Assembly (NCBI GenBank): GCA_963924555.1 | Contig: OZ004584.1 | Location: 3,037,001 to 3,101,000 of the forward strand | Length of the DNA stretch: 64,000 bases | Source: Crambe crambe | Taxonomy: Eukaryota > Porifera > Demospongiae > Poecilosclerida > Crambeidae | Direction: 5' to 3' | Shown: positions 20,547 through 30,900 of the stretch, piece after piece | Numbering within the stretch: the first letter of the stretch is position 1 | Layout: each line of letters begins with the position of its first letter | Translations under genes and position numbers: made by a program | Notes under the pieces: model-generated | The model's database searches: none | What the model was told of the DNA's origin: nothing | What the model saw: only the letters and a program-made list of their open reading frames with translations

Positions 20547-20685
20547 TGTAGTGAATGTGGTTTGTGGTTATTTTATGTTTCCTGTTTCATTCCCTATATA
20601 ACCCATGTGCACTATAATGATAACGAGTTATTATTCCGTATACTGATTCTGAGTGTTAGCTAGCTATTAGCACTAAGACACTACA
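20547..20685 (+). repeat. 5' LTR (139 bp)
   Basis: Very short LTR. Includes CCCTATATAACCC, a likely TATA-type promoter. Differs from the 3' LTR only by an extra TTTGTGG near position 15, a local duplication of GTGGTTT. Confidence 0.95.
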
Positions 20686-20686
20686 T

Positions 20687-20706
20687 TGGCGACGAGTGGA
20701 CGGGAT
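20687..20706 (+). promoter_or_regulatory. Primer binding site, probably tRNA-Ser
   Basis: TGGCGACGAGTGGACGGGAT starts one base after the LTR. Its complement ends in CGTCGCCA, as in the 3' end of animal tRNA-Ser(GCU) plus CCA. The tRNA identity is from memory of animal tRNAs and would need the host tRNA set. Confidence 0.65.
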
Positions 20707-20720
20707 CCTATATCGTTAGT

Positions 20721-21983
20721 ATGGCAGTCAGATCAGTTGTGGGACGAATGCAGGAATTTGATCCTAAACGGGAGGACATCACAACTTATCTGGAAAGACT
20801 AGACCTGTACTTCCAAGCTAATTCGGCGGAAGATAATAAAAAGGTGGCCAATTTGCTAACGCTTATAGGACTAGATAACTATGGAATCCTCCGTAGTTTA
20901 TTCGCCCCCAGACCAGTGAATGAACAGAGTTACGAGAACTTGGTGAAGAAGTTAAAGGATCACTTCGACCCCAAGCCACTGGTTATTGGCCAAAGATTCT
21001 TGTTCTATCAGCGCCGTCAGAAGGAAAATGAGTCTATGTCTGAATTTGAAGCTGCTTTGCGAAAACTTAGTATCAAGTGCGACTTTGGAGAATTCCTTGA
21101 TCAGGCTCTCAGGGATCGCTTCGTCTGCGGAATGAGGAATGAGTCTATCCAGAAGGAGCTTCTTAAGCAGGATGATCTTACCTTCGTGAGAGCGCACGAA
21201 ATAGCTGTGGGAATGGAAGCAGCTGAAAAGAATTCGAAACAACTATCGACGACAGCAACAGACAATCTGAATTTCGCAGGGAATGCAGGCAAGCTCCGCT
21301 GCTACCGTTGCGGCAGAAATCATGCAGAGCGAGACTGCAAATTTCGTGAAGCAAAATGCCACAAGTGTGGTAAGACAGGTCACATAGCTCCAGTCTGTCG
21401 GTCAAAATCAAAGTACAAGCCAAACCCGCCTCCTTCTATTCAGTCAAAGAAACCACGTCATAAGCAAACTACCAGAGACGCCAGGTGGATGGGAACTGAG
21501 CCCGCAGATTCGATTGAAGTCCAGGATGGTGGTCTGGGACTGTTTGCAATAGACAGTGCTTCTCCACAACCTCCAATCACAGTCAAGATGGAACTTAGTG
21601 GAAAGTTGGTAAAGTTGGAATTAGACACGGGAGCAACTGTTTCCCTTATACCTCACCACGTGTTTGAAAATTTGTTTCCAGAGGTGCCAATCCGAAAGTC
21701 GACAGTCGAGCTAAAGACTTACACAGGGGAACCAATGAAGGTTCTAGGAGAAGTCACAGTTGATGTTCGTTATCACAACCAGCAATTGCAGCAATTGCCC
21801 TTAGTAATTGTGGAAGGAAGAGGTCCCCCATTGCTCGGAAGGAACTGGCTACAAAAATTACGACTGAATTGGTCCAGTATCAAGACAGTACAAAAAGATT
21901 CTCTTGCCGGACTACTGCAGAAGTATGGAGAAATTTCACAGATGAGCTGGGAACAATCAAACCATTCAAAGCTAGGCTCTTAG
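20721..21983 (+). CDS. gag: Ty3/gypsy Gag-protease
   Basis: 420 codons from an ATG 36 bp after the LTR. The capsid region (about 1-185; EDITTYLERLDLYFQAN, RFLFYQRRQKENESMSEF, LRDRFVCGM) packs the RNA. Two zinc knuckles follow: CYRCGRNHAERDC (about 194-206, a C-x2-C-x3-H-x4-C variant) and CHKCGKTGHIAPVC (about 213-226). Then an aspartic protease with LELDTGATVSLIP (about 299-311) and LLGRNWLQKL. The frame ends at 21981-21983, overlapping the pol frame (open from 21764). No canonical X-XXY-YYZ heptamer is visible in phase; A5 runs at 21853 and 21892 are candidate slip sites. Confidence 0.93.
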   Translation: MAVRSVVGRMQEFDPKREDITTYLERLDLYFQANSAEDNKKVANLLTLIGLDNYGILRSLFAPRPVNEQSYENLVKKLKDHFDPKPLVIGQRFLFYQRRQKENESMSEFEAALRKLSIKCDFGEFLDQALRDRFVCGMRNESIQKELLKQDDLTFVRAHEIAVGMEAAEKNSKQLSTTATDNLNFAGNAGKLRCYRCGRNHAERDCKFREAKCHKCGKTGHIAPVCRSKSKYKPNPPPSIQSKKPRHKQTTRDARWMGTEPADSIEVQDGGLGLFAIDSASPQPPITVKMELSGKLVKLELDTGATVSLIPHHVFENLFPEVPIRKSTVELKTYTGEPMKVLGEVTVDVRYHNQQLQQLPLVIVEGRGPPLLGRNWLQKLRLNWSSIKTVQKDSLAGLLQKYGEISQMSWEQSNHSKLGS

Positions 21984-24724
21984 TGCCGTCTAATGCCTTG
22001 CCACGGTTTCATCGCCCTCGATCTGTGCCCTATGCCTTGAAGTCAGTTGTAGAAGAAGAACTGGACCGGCTATTGAGAGTAGGGGTGCTGGAAACTGTTG
22101 AACATAGTGACTGGGCAGCACCTATCGTTGTAGTGCCAAAGAAAGATGGACGAGTGCGGATTTGTGGAGATTATAAGATTACAGTTAATCCAGTACTGGA
22201 CATTGATCAATACCCGCTACCTTGTGCTGAAGATTTGTTTGCCACGTTGGCCGGAGGCAAATGCTTCTCCACATTGGATCTCTCGCACGCATACAATCAG
22301 TTAATCCTGGATGAAGAGTCGCGGAAGTTCCTGACCATCAATACCCATCGAGGCTTATACAGATATACTCGCTTACCATTTGGAGTAGCCTCGGCACCTG
22401 CTGTTTTCCAAAAGATAATGGACCAGATCCTCCAAGGTCTGGATGGTGTTATTTGTTATCTGGATGACATTTTGGTATCGGGGAAAAGTGAGAATGAGCA
22501 CCTAGAGATTTTGCAGAAAGTGTTGGAACGCCTAAAGGAACATGGTATCCGGGTAAAGAAAAGCAAGTGTGCCTTCATGAAGGCCAGTGTACAGTATCTT
22601 GGACATATCATAGATGCAGATGGTCTCCATGCTACCGATAGCAAAATCCAGGCAATTACTGAAGCACGGGCCCCAAGGAATGTACAAGAACTGAGATCTT
22701 TTCTGGGTTTACTTAATTATTATGCTCGTTTCATACCTAATTTATCATCATTTTTACACCCCCTTAACCAACTTTTGCAGCGTGATGTCAGATGGAAGTG
22801 GTCCAAAGAGTGTGAAGCAGCTTTCAAGGAAGCCAAAGCAAAGATAGCATCACCAAATGTTCTGGCACACTACGACCCTACTCTGCCCATCAGACTGGCT
22901 GGTGACGCCTCAGCATATGGTGTGGGAGCTGTGATATCGCACATGAAAGATGGAGTTGAGCAACCGATCGCATTTGCTTCGAGAACTCTGCTGCCAAGTG
23001 AACGCAATTACTCCCAAATTGAGAAGGAAGCACTCTCCTTGATTTTTGGTGTGAGTAAGTTTCATACTTATTTATACGGCCGAAAATTTACTTTGATCAC
23101 CGATCATAAGCCTCTTACCACTATTCTCGGACCAAAAAAGGGTATACCAACCATGGCGGCTGCTCGCCTTCAACGTTGGGCTGTAAAATTATCTGCTTAT
23201 ACCTATAACATTGAATTTCGGCATACAGGTGACCTTGCCAATGCTGATGGTCTTTCTAGATTACCATTACAACGTGTGGGTTCAATTGGTTATGACCCGG
23301 AGTCATCATGTTTCAACATACATCAGGTGGAAAGTTTACCTGTCACAGGGAAGCAGTTAGCAAATTCTACACAGACAGATGACATCCTCAGTAAGGTACA
23401 TAAGTACATCACCAAAGGATGGCCCCAGCAAGTGGACTCCGTTTTAAAACCATATTTTGAAAAGAAGGACGAGTTGACGGTGGAAGGTGGATGTGTTCTG
23501 TGGGGCATACGAGTTGTCATTCCTTCGAAGTGGAGAGAAAAGTTACTGAACGACTTACACCGAGATCATCCAGGAATTGTTAGGATGAAGAATATAGCAC
23601 GCAGTTATATTTGGTGGCCAGGACTGTATGGTAACATTGAACAAGTAGCCAAGAGTTGTGAAGATTGCCAAGCAGTGAAGAATTCTCCACCGGTAGCACC
23701 TTTGCATCCCTGGGTGTGGCCAACAAGACCTTTTCAGCGAGTACACATTGATTTCGCTGGACCTTTTCAGGGAGCAATGTTTCTAGTAGCTGTTGATGCT
23801 TACTCTAAATGGCCAGAAGTATTTGTGATGCAGAGTACTACAGTAAATAAAACGATTGAAATCTTACGTCACGTATTTGCCATGTATGGTCTACCAGAAC
23901 AACTAGTGTCTGACAACGGTCCTCAATTTACCTCAGAAGAGTTTGCAATTTTTATGAAGTTAAATGGTGTGAAACATACCAGAAGTGCTCCATATCATCC
24001 CTCAACAAATGGTCTTGCTGAACGTTTCATTCAATCCATGAAACAAGGATTGAAAGCCAGTTTAAGTTCTGGACTATCTCTATCACACAGACTCAGTAAC
24101 TTTTTGCTAACCTATCGGAGTACCATACACTCTACTACAGGAGTTTCTCCCTGTTCATTATTTTTGAAGAGAGAGGTGCGTACCCGATTTGACCTTCTCA
24201 GACCTGATATTGAGTCCCGTGTGATGGGAAAACAGATGCAGCAAAAGACTGATCATGATCGTCATGCTCGCATGCGTCAATTTTTAATAGGACAGAGAGT
24301 AATGGCAAAGAATTTAAGACCTGGTCCTGATTGGATTCCTGCCATCATTGTGGAAAGGTTGGGACCTTTACCATACTTGGTGGAAACCTCAGACAAACAG
24401 TGCTGGAGGAGACATGTTGACCACTTAAAGGAATTAGTTTCCAGAGAGAGAGATCAAGACACACTTTCCAATTCTGCTCCAGCTGGCCATTCTGATTCTG
24501 AGACAGAGGATTGTGAACTTAGTGTTCCTGGGTCGAACACTACTCCTAGTTTGAGCCCAGATCCAAATTCAGATCTTGATACTGATTTGGTTATGGATGA
24601 ACAGTCGCAACCGACTACACCTGTTGTTCCGATCCAACCTCCTGTTGAGCCAGAGAAGCGATATCCGAATCGACAACGTACTGCACCAGATTATTTCCGT
24701 TCAGGAATGTACTGGTATAACTGA
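21764..24724 (+). CDS. pol: Ty3/gypsy Pol (RT, RNase H, integrase), expressed by -1 frameshift
   Basis: Open through 24724 with no internal stop. RT: VVPKKDGRVRICGDYK, LPFGVASAPAVFQ and catalytic YLDD near 22458. RNase H: LAGDASAYGVGAVISH and TDHKPL. Integrase: zinc region H-x3-H...C-x2-C (23560-23670), catalytic Asp in HIDFAGPF (23750), Asp in SDNGPQF (23912), Glu in GLAERF (24019). A Ser/Asp/Pro-rich tail ends in RYPNRQRTAPDYFRSGMYWY. No ATG precedes the RT, so it should be made as a Gag-Pol fusion. All catalytic residues I can check are present. Start given is the beginning of the open frame, not an initiation codon. Confidence 0.93.
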   Translation, partial: CSLSQPAIAAIALSNCGRKRSPIARKELATKITTELVQYQDSTKRFSCRTTAEVWRNFTDELGTIKPFKARLLVPSNALPRFHRPRSVPYALKSVVEEELDRLLRVGVLETVEHSDWAAPIVVVPKKDGRVRICGDYKITVNPVLDIDQYPLPCAEDLFATLAGGKCFSTLDLSHAYNQLILDEESRKFLTINTHRGLYRYTRLPFGVASAPAVFQKIMDQILQGLDGVICYLDDILVSGKSENEHLEILQKVLERLKEHGIRVKKSKCAFMKASVQYLGHIIDADGLHATDSKIQAITEARAPRNVQELRSFLGLLNYYARFIPNLSSFLHPLNQLLQRDVRWKWSKECEAAFKEAKAKIASPNVLAHYDPTLPIRLAGDASAYGVGAVISHMKDGVEQPIAFASRTLLPSERNYSQIEKEALSLIFGVSKFHTYLYGRKFTLITDHKPLTTILGPKKGIPTMAAARLQRWAVKLSAYTYNIEFRHTGDLANADGLSRLPLQRVGSIGYDPESSCFNIHQVESLPVTGKQLANSTQTDDILSKVHKYITKGWPQQVDSVLKPYFEKKDELTVEGGCVLWGIRVVIPSKWREKLLNDLHRDHPGIVRMKNIARSYIWWPGLYGNIEQVAKSCEDCQAVKNSPPVAPLHPWVWPTRPFQRVHIDFAGPFQGAMFLVAVDAYSKWPEVFVMQSTTVNKTIEILRHVFAMYGLPEQLVSDNGPQFTSEEFAIFMKLNGVKHTRSAPYHPSTNGLAERFIQSMKQGLKASLSSGLSLSHRLSNFLLTYRSTIHSTTGVSPCSLFLKREVRTRFDLLRPDIESRVMGKQMQQKTDHDRHARMRQFLIGQRVMAKNLRPGPDWIPAIIVERLGPLPYLVETSDKQCWRRHVDHLKELVSRERDQDTLSNSAPAGHSDSETEDCELSVPGSNTTPSLSPDPNSDLDTDLVMDEQSQPTTPVVPIQPPVEPEKRYPNRQRTAPDYFRSGMYWYN

Positions 24725-24761
24725 ACACTGATTTTTGTTTTGTTCTATTACTTTGTATTTT

Positions 24762-24774
24762 AAGTGGGAAGGAA
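24762..24774 (+). promoter_or_regulatory. Polypurine tract
   Basis: AAGTGGGAAGGAA lies directly before the 3' LTR, the position of the plus-strand primer. One T interrupts it. Confidence 0.75.
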
Positions 24775-24906
24775 TGTAGTGAATGTGGTTATTTTATGTT
24801 TCCTGTTTCATTCCCTATATAACCCATGTGCACTATAATGATAACGAGTTATTATTCCGTATACTGATTCTGAGTGTTAGCTAGCTATTAGCACTAAGAC
24901 ACTACA
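24775..24906 (+). repeat. 3' LTR (132 bp)
   Basis: Identical to the 5' LTR except for the absence of the 7-bp duplication. Ends ACTACA followed by the target duplication ACTAC. Confidence 0.95.
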
Positions 24907-25216
24907 ACTACCATGCCTAACACCATTTTCTGGGTACAATAGCTAATACTCTCTAAGTAAGGATGGCATGAATCGTTACTTATGCATGTATCTACGCTAG
25001 CTATATACAAAGAAATTTTAGTCGGATCAAGGCAGAAATAAGATTGGTAGTTTTTTTTATAGTATTAACGGTTACCATATAGCGGGTATTTAGAGGGGCA
25101 AAAGTTTTGCAAAAGTTTGGCAGATTTCACGATTTCTCTTCCATCCACAAATATTTAGCACTGGCACATCTAGAAGCAAATCACTAATTATAAATAGTCG
25201 AGCTGTGTCTATATAG

Positions 25217-25569
25217 CATAGTTGCCAACTTCTGGAAATAGAATATAGGACAGTTTATGCGCGCCATAGGTGCGCACGAGAAATTTCTAGACCTCGCCCA
25301 CTTTCTATTAAACATGCCCATTTTGAAATCGACAGAGAGATCATTATCTCACTTGTTCATAACTTCAAATCACATGTGTGCCGAGCGTGCATAATAATGC
25401 TGTAGTAGTAGTTCTCGCTACTCGATTCTTTCCTTGGCCTGCGAGACTACCTTGTTGTAGCTCTATCTGTTTGGACAAGTCATTGTTAAAGCGCTATGTC
25501 AGGCGGGACCGGGACAAGATGTATAATATCGTGAGTGTCCCGGCCAAATTGGGACAGTTAGCAACTATG
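25217..25569. mobile_element. CATAGTTGC-ended MITE with 6-bp target duplication
   Basis: Ends CATAGTTGCCAACTT and inverse AGTTAGCAACTATG; ATATAG flanks both sides (25211-25216, 25570-25575). Paralogous blocks at 16353 and 31147 have the continuous text with no insert. 353 bp, CpG-containing, no convincing coding frame. Confidence 0.8.
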
Positions 25570-25679
25570 ATATAGCTAGTTCATGTGTCTGTGCCTCTAC
25601 AATGGATGGACTCACTTCAATGAAGAAAAATAGAGCCACATGATCAGATGGTCTGATAAGCTCAAGGCAGCAGAATATA

Positions 25680-26642
25680 TGTGACCCAATTTGAGAAAAA
25701 GGACCACTTCACGCAGAATTTCAAAATGGAGTTATTAGTACCACGCTATAGCCCATTGGCTTAGAAGTTCATTGATACTATGCTTGAAGCTAGATCTTAA
25801 ACCACTGCGGAGCTATAAGCGCTAAAAGTGCATCGCCTCAGAGAAAGATTCAGTAAGCGTTTTGCAATAAACGCGTCTAAACATTGAACTTTCGGTCAAT
25901 AACCAATTCTCCGTAAATCTCTACGTGAGTCCGTATGATACGATGACATCATTCAATTTTTCTTACCTCGTGTAGCAGCTGGGCAGAGAAGAAGTAGACT
26001 TAGCTTTACTGCGTTCTTGTCTTTGAGCGTTTGGGTTATCTAAGATATGCAAGATATGGGACAAGCTCTAAACAATGATCAGGTAAAGTTTGGGTAGATA
26101 GATGTATGTAAATGTATAGTGTACAGTAGTTTTAAATACTGGTAAGTTTTATTATCCTATCTCTATGTTTTAAGCTTTATTAGTTGATTCGTGTGGAAGC
26201 AGTGTTTGCCTGGGTTGGAATCTAGACACTAGTGGGATCAGGGCTGTTTTTTTATTGTCAACAGGCCTGAAGTTGAAGGAGACAAATGAACTTCATTCAG
26301 CACCTTCAGATCGGGATTTTCTGACCTGTGAAGTTGGATGGCTTCTATCACAGCCTCTTCCTATCCGTAGCTAGCTAACTAAATAAGTGTAGCTAAGTTG
26401 TGTATTCAGTAGAAATCATTGATATGAAGATTCATTATTATGTGGGGATTTTCCCTTATTTCCACGCACTATGCTCTTACGTCCTCCGTAATTGAACATT
26501 AAAATTTAGGCACGTAGGAAGTGGAATAAGTTCCGGGTGAGGTAGCTGACTTCAACTCGAGCGCTTGCCTACTTCCTTTAAACGCGCATATTTCTAAATT
26601 AAATCCTGCGTGAAGTGGTCCCTTTTCTAAAATTATATCACA
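25680..26642 (+). mobile_element. TGTGAC-ended DNA element, copy 1 (963 bp)
   Basis: Terminal inverted repeats TGTGACCCAATTTGAGAAAA and the inverse of TGTGATATAATTTTAGAAAA, both followed by GG[G/A]CCACTTCACGCAG. TA at both flanks; blocks at 16460 and 31255 are uninterrupted there. Internal exon-like text encodes MQDMGQALNNDQ before a GTAAAG donor (near 26085). A minus-strand frame across the right end is an artefact of the TIR. Copy 2 lies inverted at 36326. Confidence 0.85.
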
Positions 26643-26989
26643 TATATATATATCACCGCTGTACCACTGCATCTCTTTCACGTAGTCTCTAATGAAAGAT
26701 AGACTTGCCATTGAAGCATTAGCTGGCTTGTTTTGCATGCGTGCACAGCTTTTTAAACCGTAAATGATTTCCCCATGAAATATGACAAAAAGGTCTGATT
26801 GCAAAGCTTTCATCCCTCGAAATATACCCACTATACGGTACTATGTTAATGATGGTTGTGCTTATCCTATATAAATACACAGCTCAGGCTGTAGTGTACA
26901 TATCAAGAGCTCCCAAACCCAACGAAGTGTACACAGCTGCATACACATTCACTTCCTGCACACCTATCTATATAATAGTTAGATACTGA
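26643..26989. other. Receptor-block intronic sequence
   Basis: No gene seen. Begins with the block text (CACCGCTGTACCACTGC) displaced by the TGTGAC element; contains TATATAAATACACAGC, TATA-like but with no supported transcript. Confidence 0.35.
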
Positions 26990-27080
26990 GACCAAGGGAT
27001 CTACGGTCTATTTAGAAACCTGAGTGCCCTGGGCTGTAGAATCCTGAAGGTTTCTAAACAGACCGTAGAACCCGTTGGTC
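26990..27080. repeat. Near-perfect hairpin element (91 bp)
   Basis: GACCAAGGGATCTACGGTCT...AGAAACCT is mirrored by AGGTTTCTAAACAGACCGTAG...GGTC around a 24-bp loop. Arms about 33 bp. A miniature foldback element or its footprint. Confidence 0.8.
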
Positions 27081-27419
27081 GAGGTAACTTATTTAGACTA
27101 TAGCCAATCACTGGAGTTGTTTAACTTACCTCAACACACACATGGAAACAATAACCATGGTTTTTTTAAAATGCAACAAACATGAATCAGAGCGCACCTA
27201 GAAACATAACTGCGGCCACCACGATGTGCTATAATTGGACCAATTGGAATGACCATCATTACCATTCATTGGATTCATCCTAGGGCAAGTGAATTCTAAG
27301 TGCCATAAGGCGTGAATAAATTCACCAAATGGACCAATGAGATTCCTAGCTATAGTCTAATATTTGGTTGTTGCCACCATAGCTAAATCTACTTACATGG
27401 TCCTCCTTTGATTGGGAAG

Positions 27420-28560
27420 CCGATCGGTTGATTATCACTTATCATGAGCTAGACAGCGTGGAAACAGTTCTTTCCCTTAGGTTGGTAGGTGATGGTCACA
27501 TCTTTACCATTTTTGTAAGTATGGTTTTGGACTTTGGTTGGAGAAGATCGTTGATCATGACATTTCAGTTTGGAGGTGATGTGATGGGAAGGAGCATTCC
27601 GGTGCAGATGTGGACGACATTTGATAGTTATAATGTTACCATCTGGAATAACTGCTGTGGCATCACTGAAAAATATACCAAAAGCTAACTTGTTTAAAGG
27701 TTTGTGGAGAATATGAGTGTTTGAATCTCACTGCTAAGTTTTTACCTTTAAAATCTGTGTTCTCTGTGTCAGAGCATGATCCATTTTTAAACGTCAAGTT
27801 ATATTTCCTGGAAGTGAAGCCTGTTGAGTTCCTAATTGCTTGGAAGTCTCAAAAGTGAATCTTGCTTATTATGATCAACTCTTTGCGGCCTGATCTTCCA
27901 TACAGAGATACATTCACCATGACACCTTCTCCACTCACAATTACCTCATCAGCTACCTGTAAATGTGGCTAGTATAGTTATCAAATCTAAAAGGAAGATC
28001 AAAACTGCTTATAGTAAAAGGGTAAAACTGAAATAATAGTAGCAGGTTCATTCTTTGATCTGTACACTTTACCTTCCAATTCTCCATTTTTATATTGATA
28101 AAGTAGATGGTGATCCAAGAAATTGATTTCCAATACACCTCACAGAGGGATCATGCTGTTCTGTTATAATGAAGGATTTCACACGTTGCATTTCAGATGA
28201 ATTGATGCTAATGAGGTCAGAAAGCTGGTGATGACTCAATGGGTAATGTCCATGTAACAATGATCATGTAACATCAGCATAAATATAGACATAGATAGAT
28301 AGTCCACATTGGTGTAGTTTTCTAACCAATAACTTCAGCTGTTTATCATCACCAGCACCCTTGCATGTCACAATGCTTGCATGTCACAATGCTTCCAGTA
28401 GTTGCGGTGAAAGAAAGAAATGCTACCTTGTTGTTAGCATTGACCACAAATCCATCCAATGTGTATTTTGAGTAACTGCAAGGATATAAATTCAAAATAT
28501 GCATATCTTCCATAATAATGGACAGATCTGATCAACCAAAAATAATATGAGAGTAAAACG
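27420..28560 (-). pseudogene. Receptor block B2: several Ig-like exon relics
   Basis: Reading minus: the GFVVNANTMV... E/F-strand text near 28395-28475, SFIITE-type and FLGSPST-type text (28080-28200), the GSCSDTEST-type exon (27740-27960, with FTFETSKQLGTQQASL readable), and at 27480-27690 the DGNITIKC-type exon. All frames broken. The flanks are collinear with 38560-39900, the best counterpart. Confidence 0.45.
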
Positions 28561-28829
28561 TTTCTTCTAAATGAAAGAGTTATGTAGGCTGGAGTACGTG
28601 CCTATAAAAAGTATGTAAACAAGGTATTGCATTTGCTCTGCTAACTGTCACCGAATCGACAAACTCTACATCGCTGCATGGACTGCATTTGTCATTGTAC
28701 TCTGCTAACTGTCATAAAATTTACATAAACTCTACATCGCTGCTGCCATATTATGCTACACCTTGCAGTGTACAGAATTGCATACACATTCAAAGAATTA
28801 TGTGGTGTATGCTTCCTGGACACCTATCT

Positions 28830-29110
28830 ACTAGACAAATGCAATGCATTGTGGGGCGAGCCTGAGCTGAATGTGATGCATGTTGGGTGAAACAATGAGA
28901 ATGGCCTCTCCTTCTGAAAACAATCTCTGGTCTGCATTTTCTGAGACTGGCCAGCTGTCTGCGACATCAACTGCTGACTTGCAAGAGCTGTCTCTGATGT
29001 GCTGAATGTGATACATGTGAGAATGGCCTCTCTTTCAGAAGACAATCTCTGGTCTGCATTCTCTGAGACTGGCCTTTCTTTTCCTCAACTGTCTGACATC
29101 AACTGCTGAC
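28830..29110. repeat. Two-unit tandem repeat (~138 bp)
   Basis: CTGAATGTGATGCATGT ... GAGAATGGCCTCTC ... CTCTGGTCTGCATTTTCTGA ... CATCAACTGCTGACTTGCA is repeated once. No coding frame supported. Confidence 0.75.
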
Positions 29111-29544
29111 TTGCACTCTCCCTCAAGCGCTGTCTGTAGCTGTGCTTTGAGCAGGATGTCTTGCTTTTATCTCCTACTTTCTGTTCAGCAGAACGCTAAT
29201 TTGATCCATTCTTTAGTAGCTAGCTAGCATCTGCTTGAGGCATTCTTTTCTCTGGGCCAGCATTATCTCTAGATTTCTCTTCCTAAGACGTTCTTTCTGT
29301 TCAGCTAGCCTCTTTTATCTTACAGCACATGTTTATATACGCATGCACGTCTACTGCACTGCGATATATATGATGTAATATTACCAGATGATCGTCGCAG
29401 AGAAAAAACACTATTATTAGGACGTACGAGATATATATAATATATAATGCGAAGTCTAGAGCCAACACGCTAGTGTGGGGCTCGCTCTGGCTCGCACCAA
29501 TTATCTGGTTGTTGCCACAATATCATGGAGAAATCCACTTAAAA
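29111..29544. other. Non-coding, CT-rich segment
   Basis: No gene seen. Contains GTTTATATACGCATGCACG and a GGGGCTCGCTCTGGCTCGCA stretch near 29477 that echoes GGGGCGAGCC at 28852 in opposite sense, possibly the ends of one element; not proven. Confidence 0.3.
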
Positions 29545-29925
29545 CAAACTAGATTCAGAGCTTATAGTCTGCAACATGTATAAAGATGATTTTGACGAAG
29601 ATTTCTAACTCTTGGAGTTCACTTTCATCAGCAAGCAGAAAAGTAGCAGATGTACCATTTTTGATATCAAAGACTTCTCTCTCTCTCTCTTCAATGGTCA
29701 ACTGTCCCTCTCATCCCATCTATTACAGCTTATCTTGGTTATGCCAATCACTAACGCTTCATCTGAACGATCCTTTAGTGCCCTGAAGCGTGTCAAAAAT
29801 TACCATCGTATATATCGCTACAAAAATGCCTCAACTATTTAATGATCCTTCATGTGAATAAGGACAAAACAGATGCACTTAACCTCAAGGCTGTTATTCA
29901 GACCATCGTAATGGTTGACAATATT
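29545..29925 (+). pseudogene. hAT C-terminal relic, copy 4
   Basis: Reads MEFTFISKQKSSRCTIFDIK in one frame and SERSFSALKRVKNYHRIYRY in another, then LMILHVNKDKTDALNLKAVI. Slightly closer to copy 2 (10225) than to the others. Confidence 0.7.
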
Positions 29926-29929
29926 ATCA

Positions 29930-30440
29930 TAAAAAATAATGGGTGTGACTACCACGCCCAACACCATTTCCTGGCCTGACCAATCAGAGAGTACAATAGT
30001 ACTCTTTAAGTAAGGATGGCATGGGTCACTACATATGCATGTATATGATAACAGTTTCACTAGCCATAATAGTTACGTACAAAGAAATTTAGTCAGACCA
30101 AGGCAGAAACAATATTGGTACCGTACAGTGGTTTTTTTCAGAGATAAGATATTTTGTTAATCATCAAAGGACAATACAGATGAAGAATTACGGTAGTTTT
30201 TAATTTGGTACGTAGCGTATGATTATTTTAGCGCATGTGCTACGGACACAGCTTCTGAATCTCAATTTTTTCTTGGCATGCATGCTATTTTTAGCCTTCA
30301 TTTCTTCAGGTATAGCCCTCTTTGCGATGGTGGCGACTTCTTAATTGATGGAATCTAGCTAGCTAAGAAGAAAGTGGACCAGAAGGTTACGTGTAGTGCC
30401 GTACACTGTGTAGTTGAATGTATGAATGTCTAAATACCGT
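29930..30440 (+). repeat. hAT-relic flank and repeat R, uninterrupted copy
   Basis: AATGGGTGTGACTACCACGC and CAAAGGACAATACAGATGAA occur here without insertion. This copy is the empty site for both the Ty3 element (20547) and the DIRS-like element (10938). Confidence 0.8.
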
Positions 30441-30900
30441 TAATCTGGAAATTTTCGCTGTTAAAAATAATTCGCGGTTGGCTCAAACATCGAAAATTAA
30501 ACATGTGAAATATCTACAACGGATTATTAAAACATTGAAAATATACGGTAGGAAGCACATTGCGCATTATTAGCTAGCTAGCTTGGAAGTGGAGGCAGAG
30601 TTAGTTAGTTCGAGATTTTCTTTCGACCACATGTCCTACAATCGTACCTGATTTCTTCACTGCCACCGCGTACCTGTCCTTTCCATTCGTTGGCTCCCTC
30701 ACACTCTAGCGTTTCACCTAGACTGGCATTCCACATGTCACGGTACACATGGTAGCCACAAACACAGTAAGTGATCTGGAACTACTTGCCACCCTGGATA
30801 TAGTAGCGAAATTTTCATTGCTGGAAATAATTCGCGGGTGATTCAAAAAACGAATAATAAACACATCGAAAAAATAAAATGCGAAGATATTTTACTTGAA
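30440..30900. other. Non-coding insert relative to the 16-kb block
   Basis: Between AATGTCTAAATA and GGTGGCTTCATTTGG this block has about 480 bp missing from 16115. It includes related AAAATTTTCGCTG/AAATTTTCATTGCTG segments at 30457 and 30808 (both followed by AATAATTCGCGG), i.e. two partly repeated ends. Likely a degenerate insertion. Confidence 0.4.

Larger units (their letters stand above)
20547..24906 (+). mobile_element. Young Ty3/gypsy LTR retrotransposon
   Basis: LTRs at 20547-20685 and 24775-24906 start TGTAGTG and end ACTACA. A perfect target duplication ACTAC flanks it (20542-20546, 24907-24911), and the uninterrupted paralogue near 29940 reads GGGTGTGACTACCACGCCC. Gag-protease is in one frame; RT-RNase H-integrase in the -1 frame. 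No env and no chromodomain seen. Apart from one 7-bp difference the LTRs are identical, so insertion is recent in evolutionary terms and the element may still be functional. Confidence 0.95.

Noticed and set aside
21869-21871. Independent start for Ty3 pol
   Set aside because: The triplet is TTG, not ATG, and the frame is open further upstream; a frameshift from gag is the usual route.
26499-26831. 110-codon minus-strand frame
   Set aside because: Runs across the right TIR of the TGTGAC element into receptor-block intron; no homology, no splice logic.
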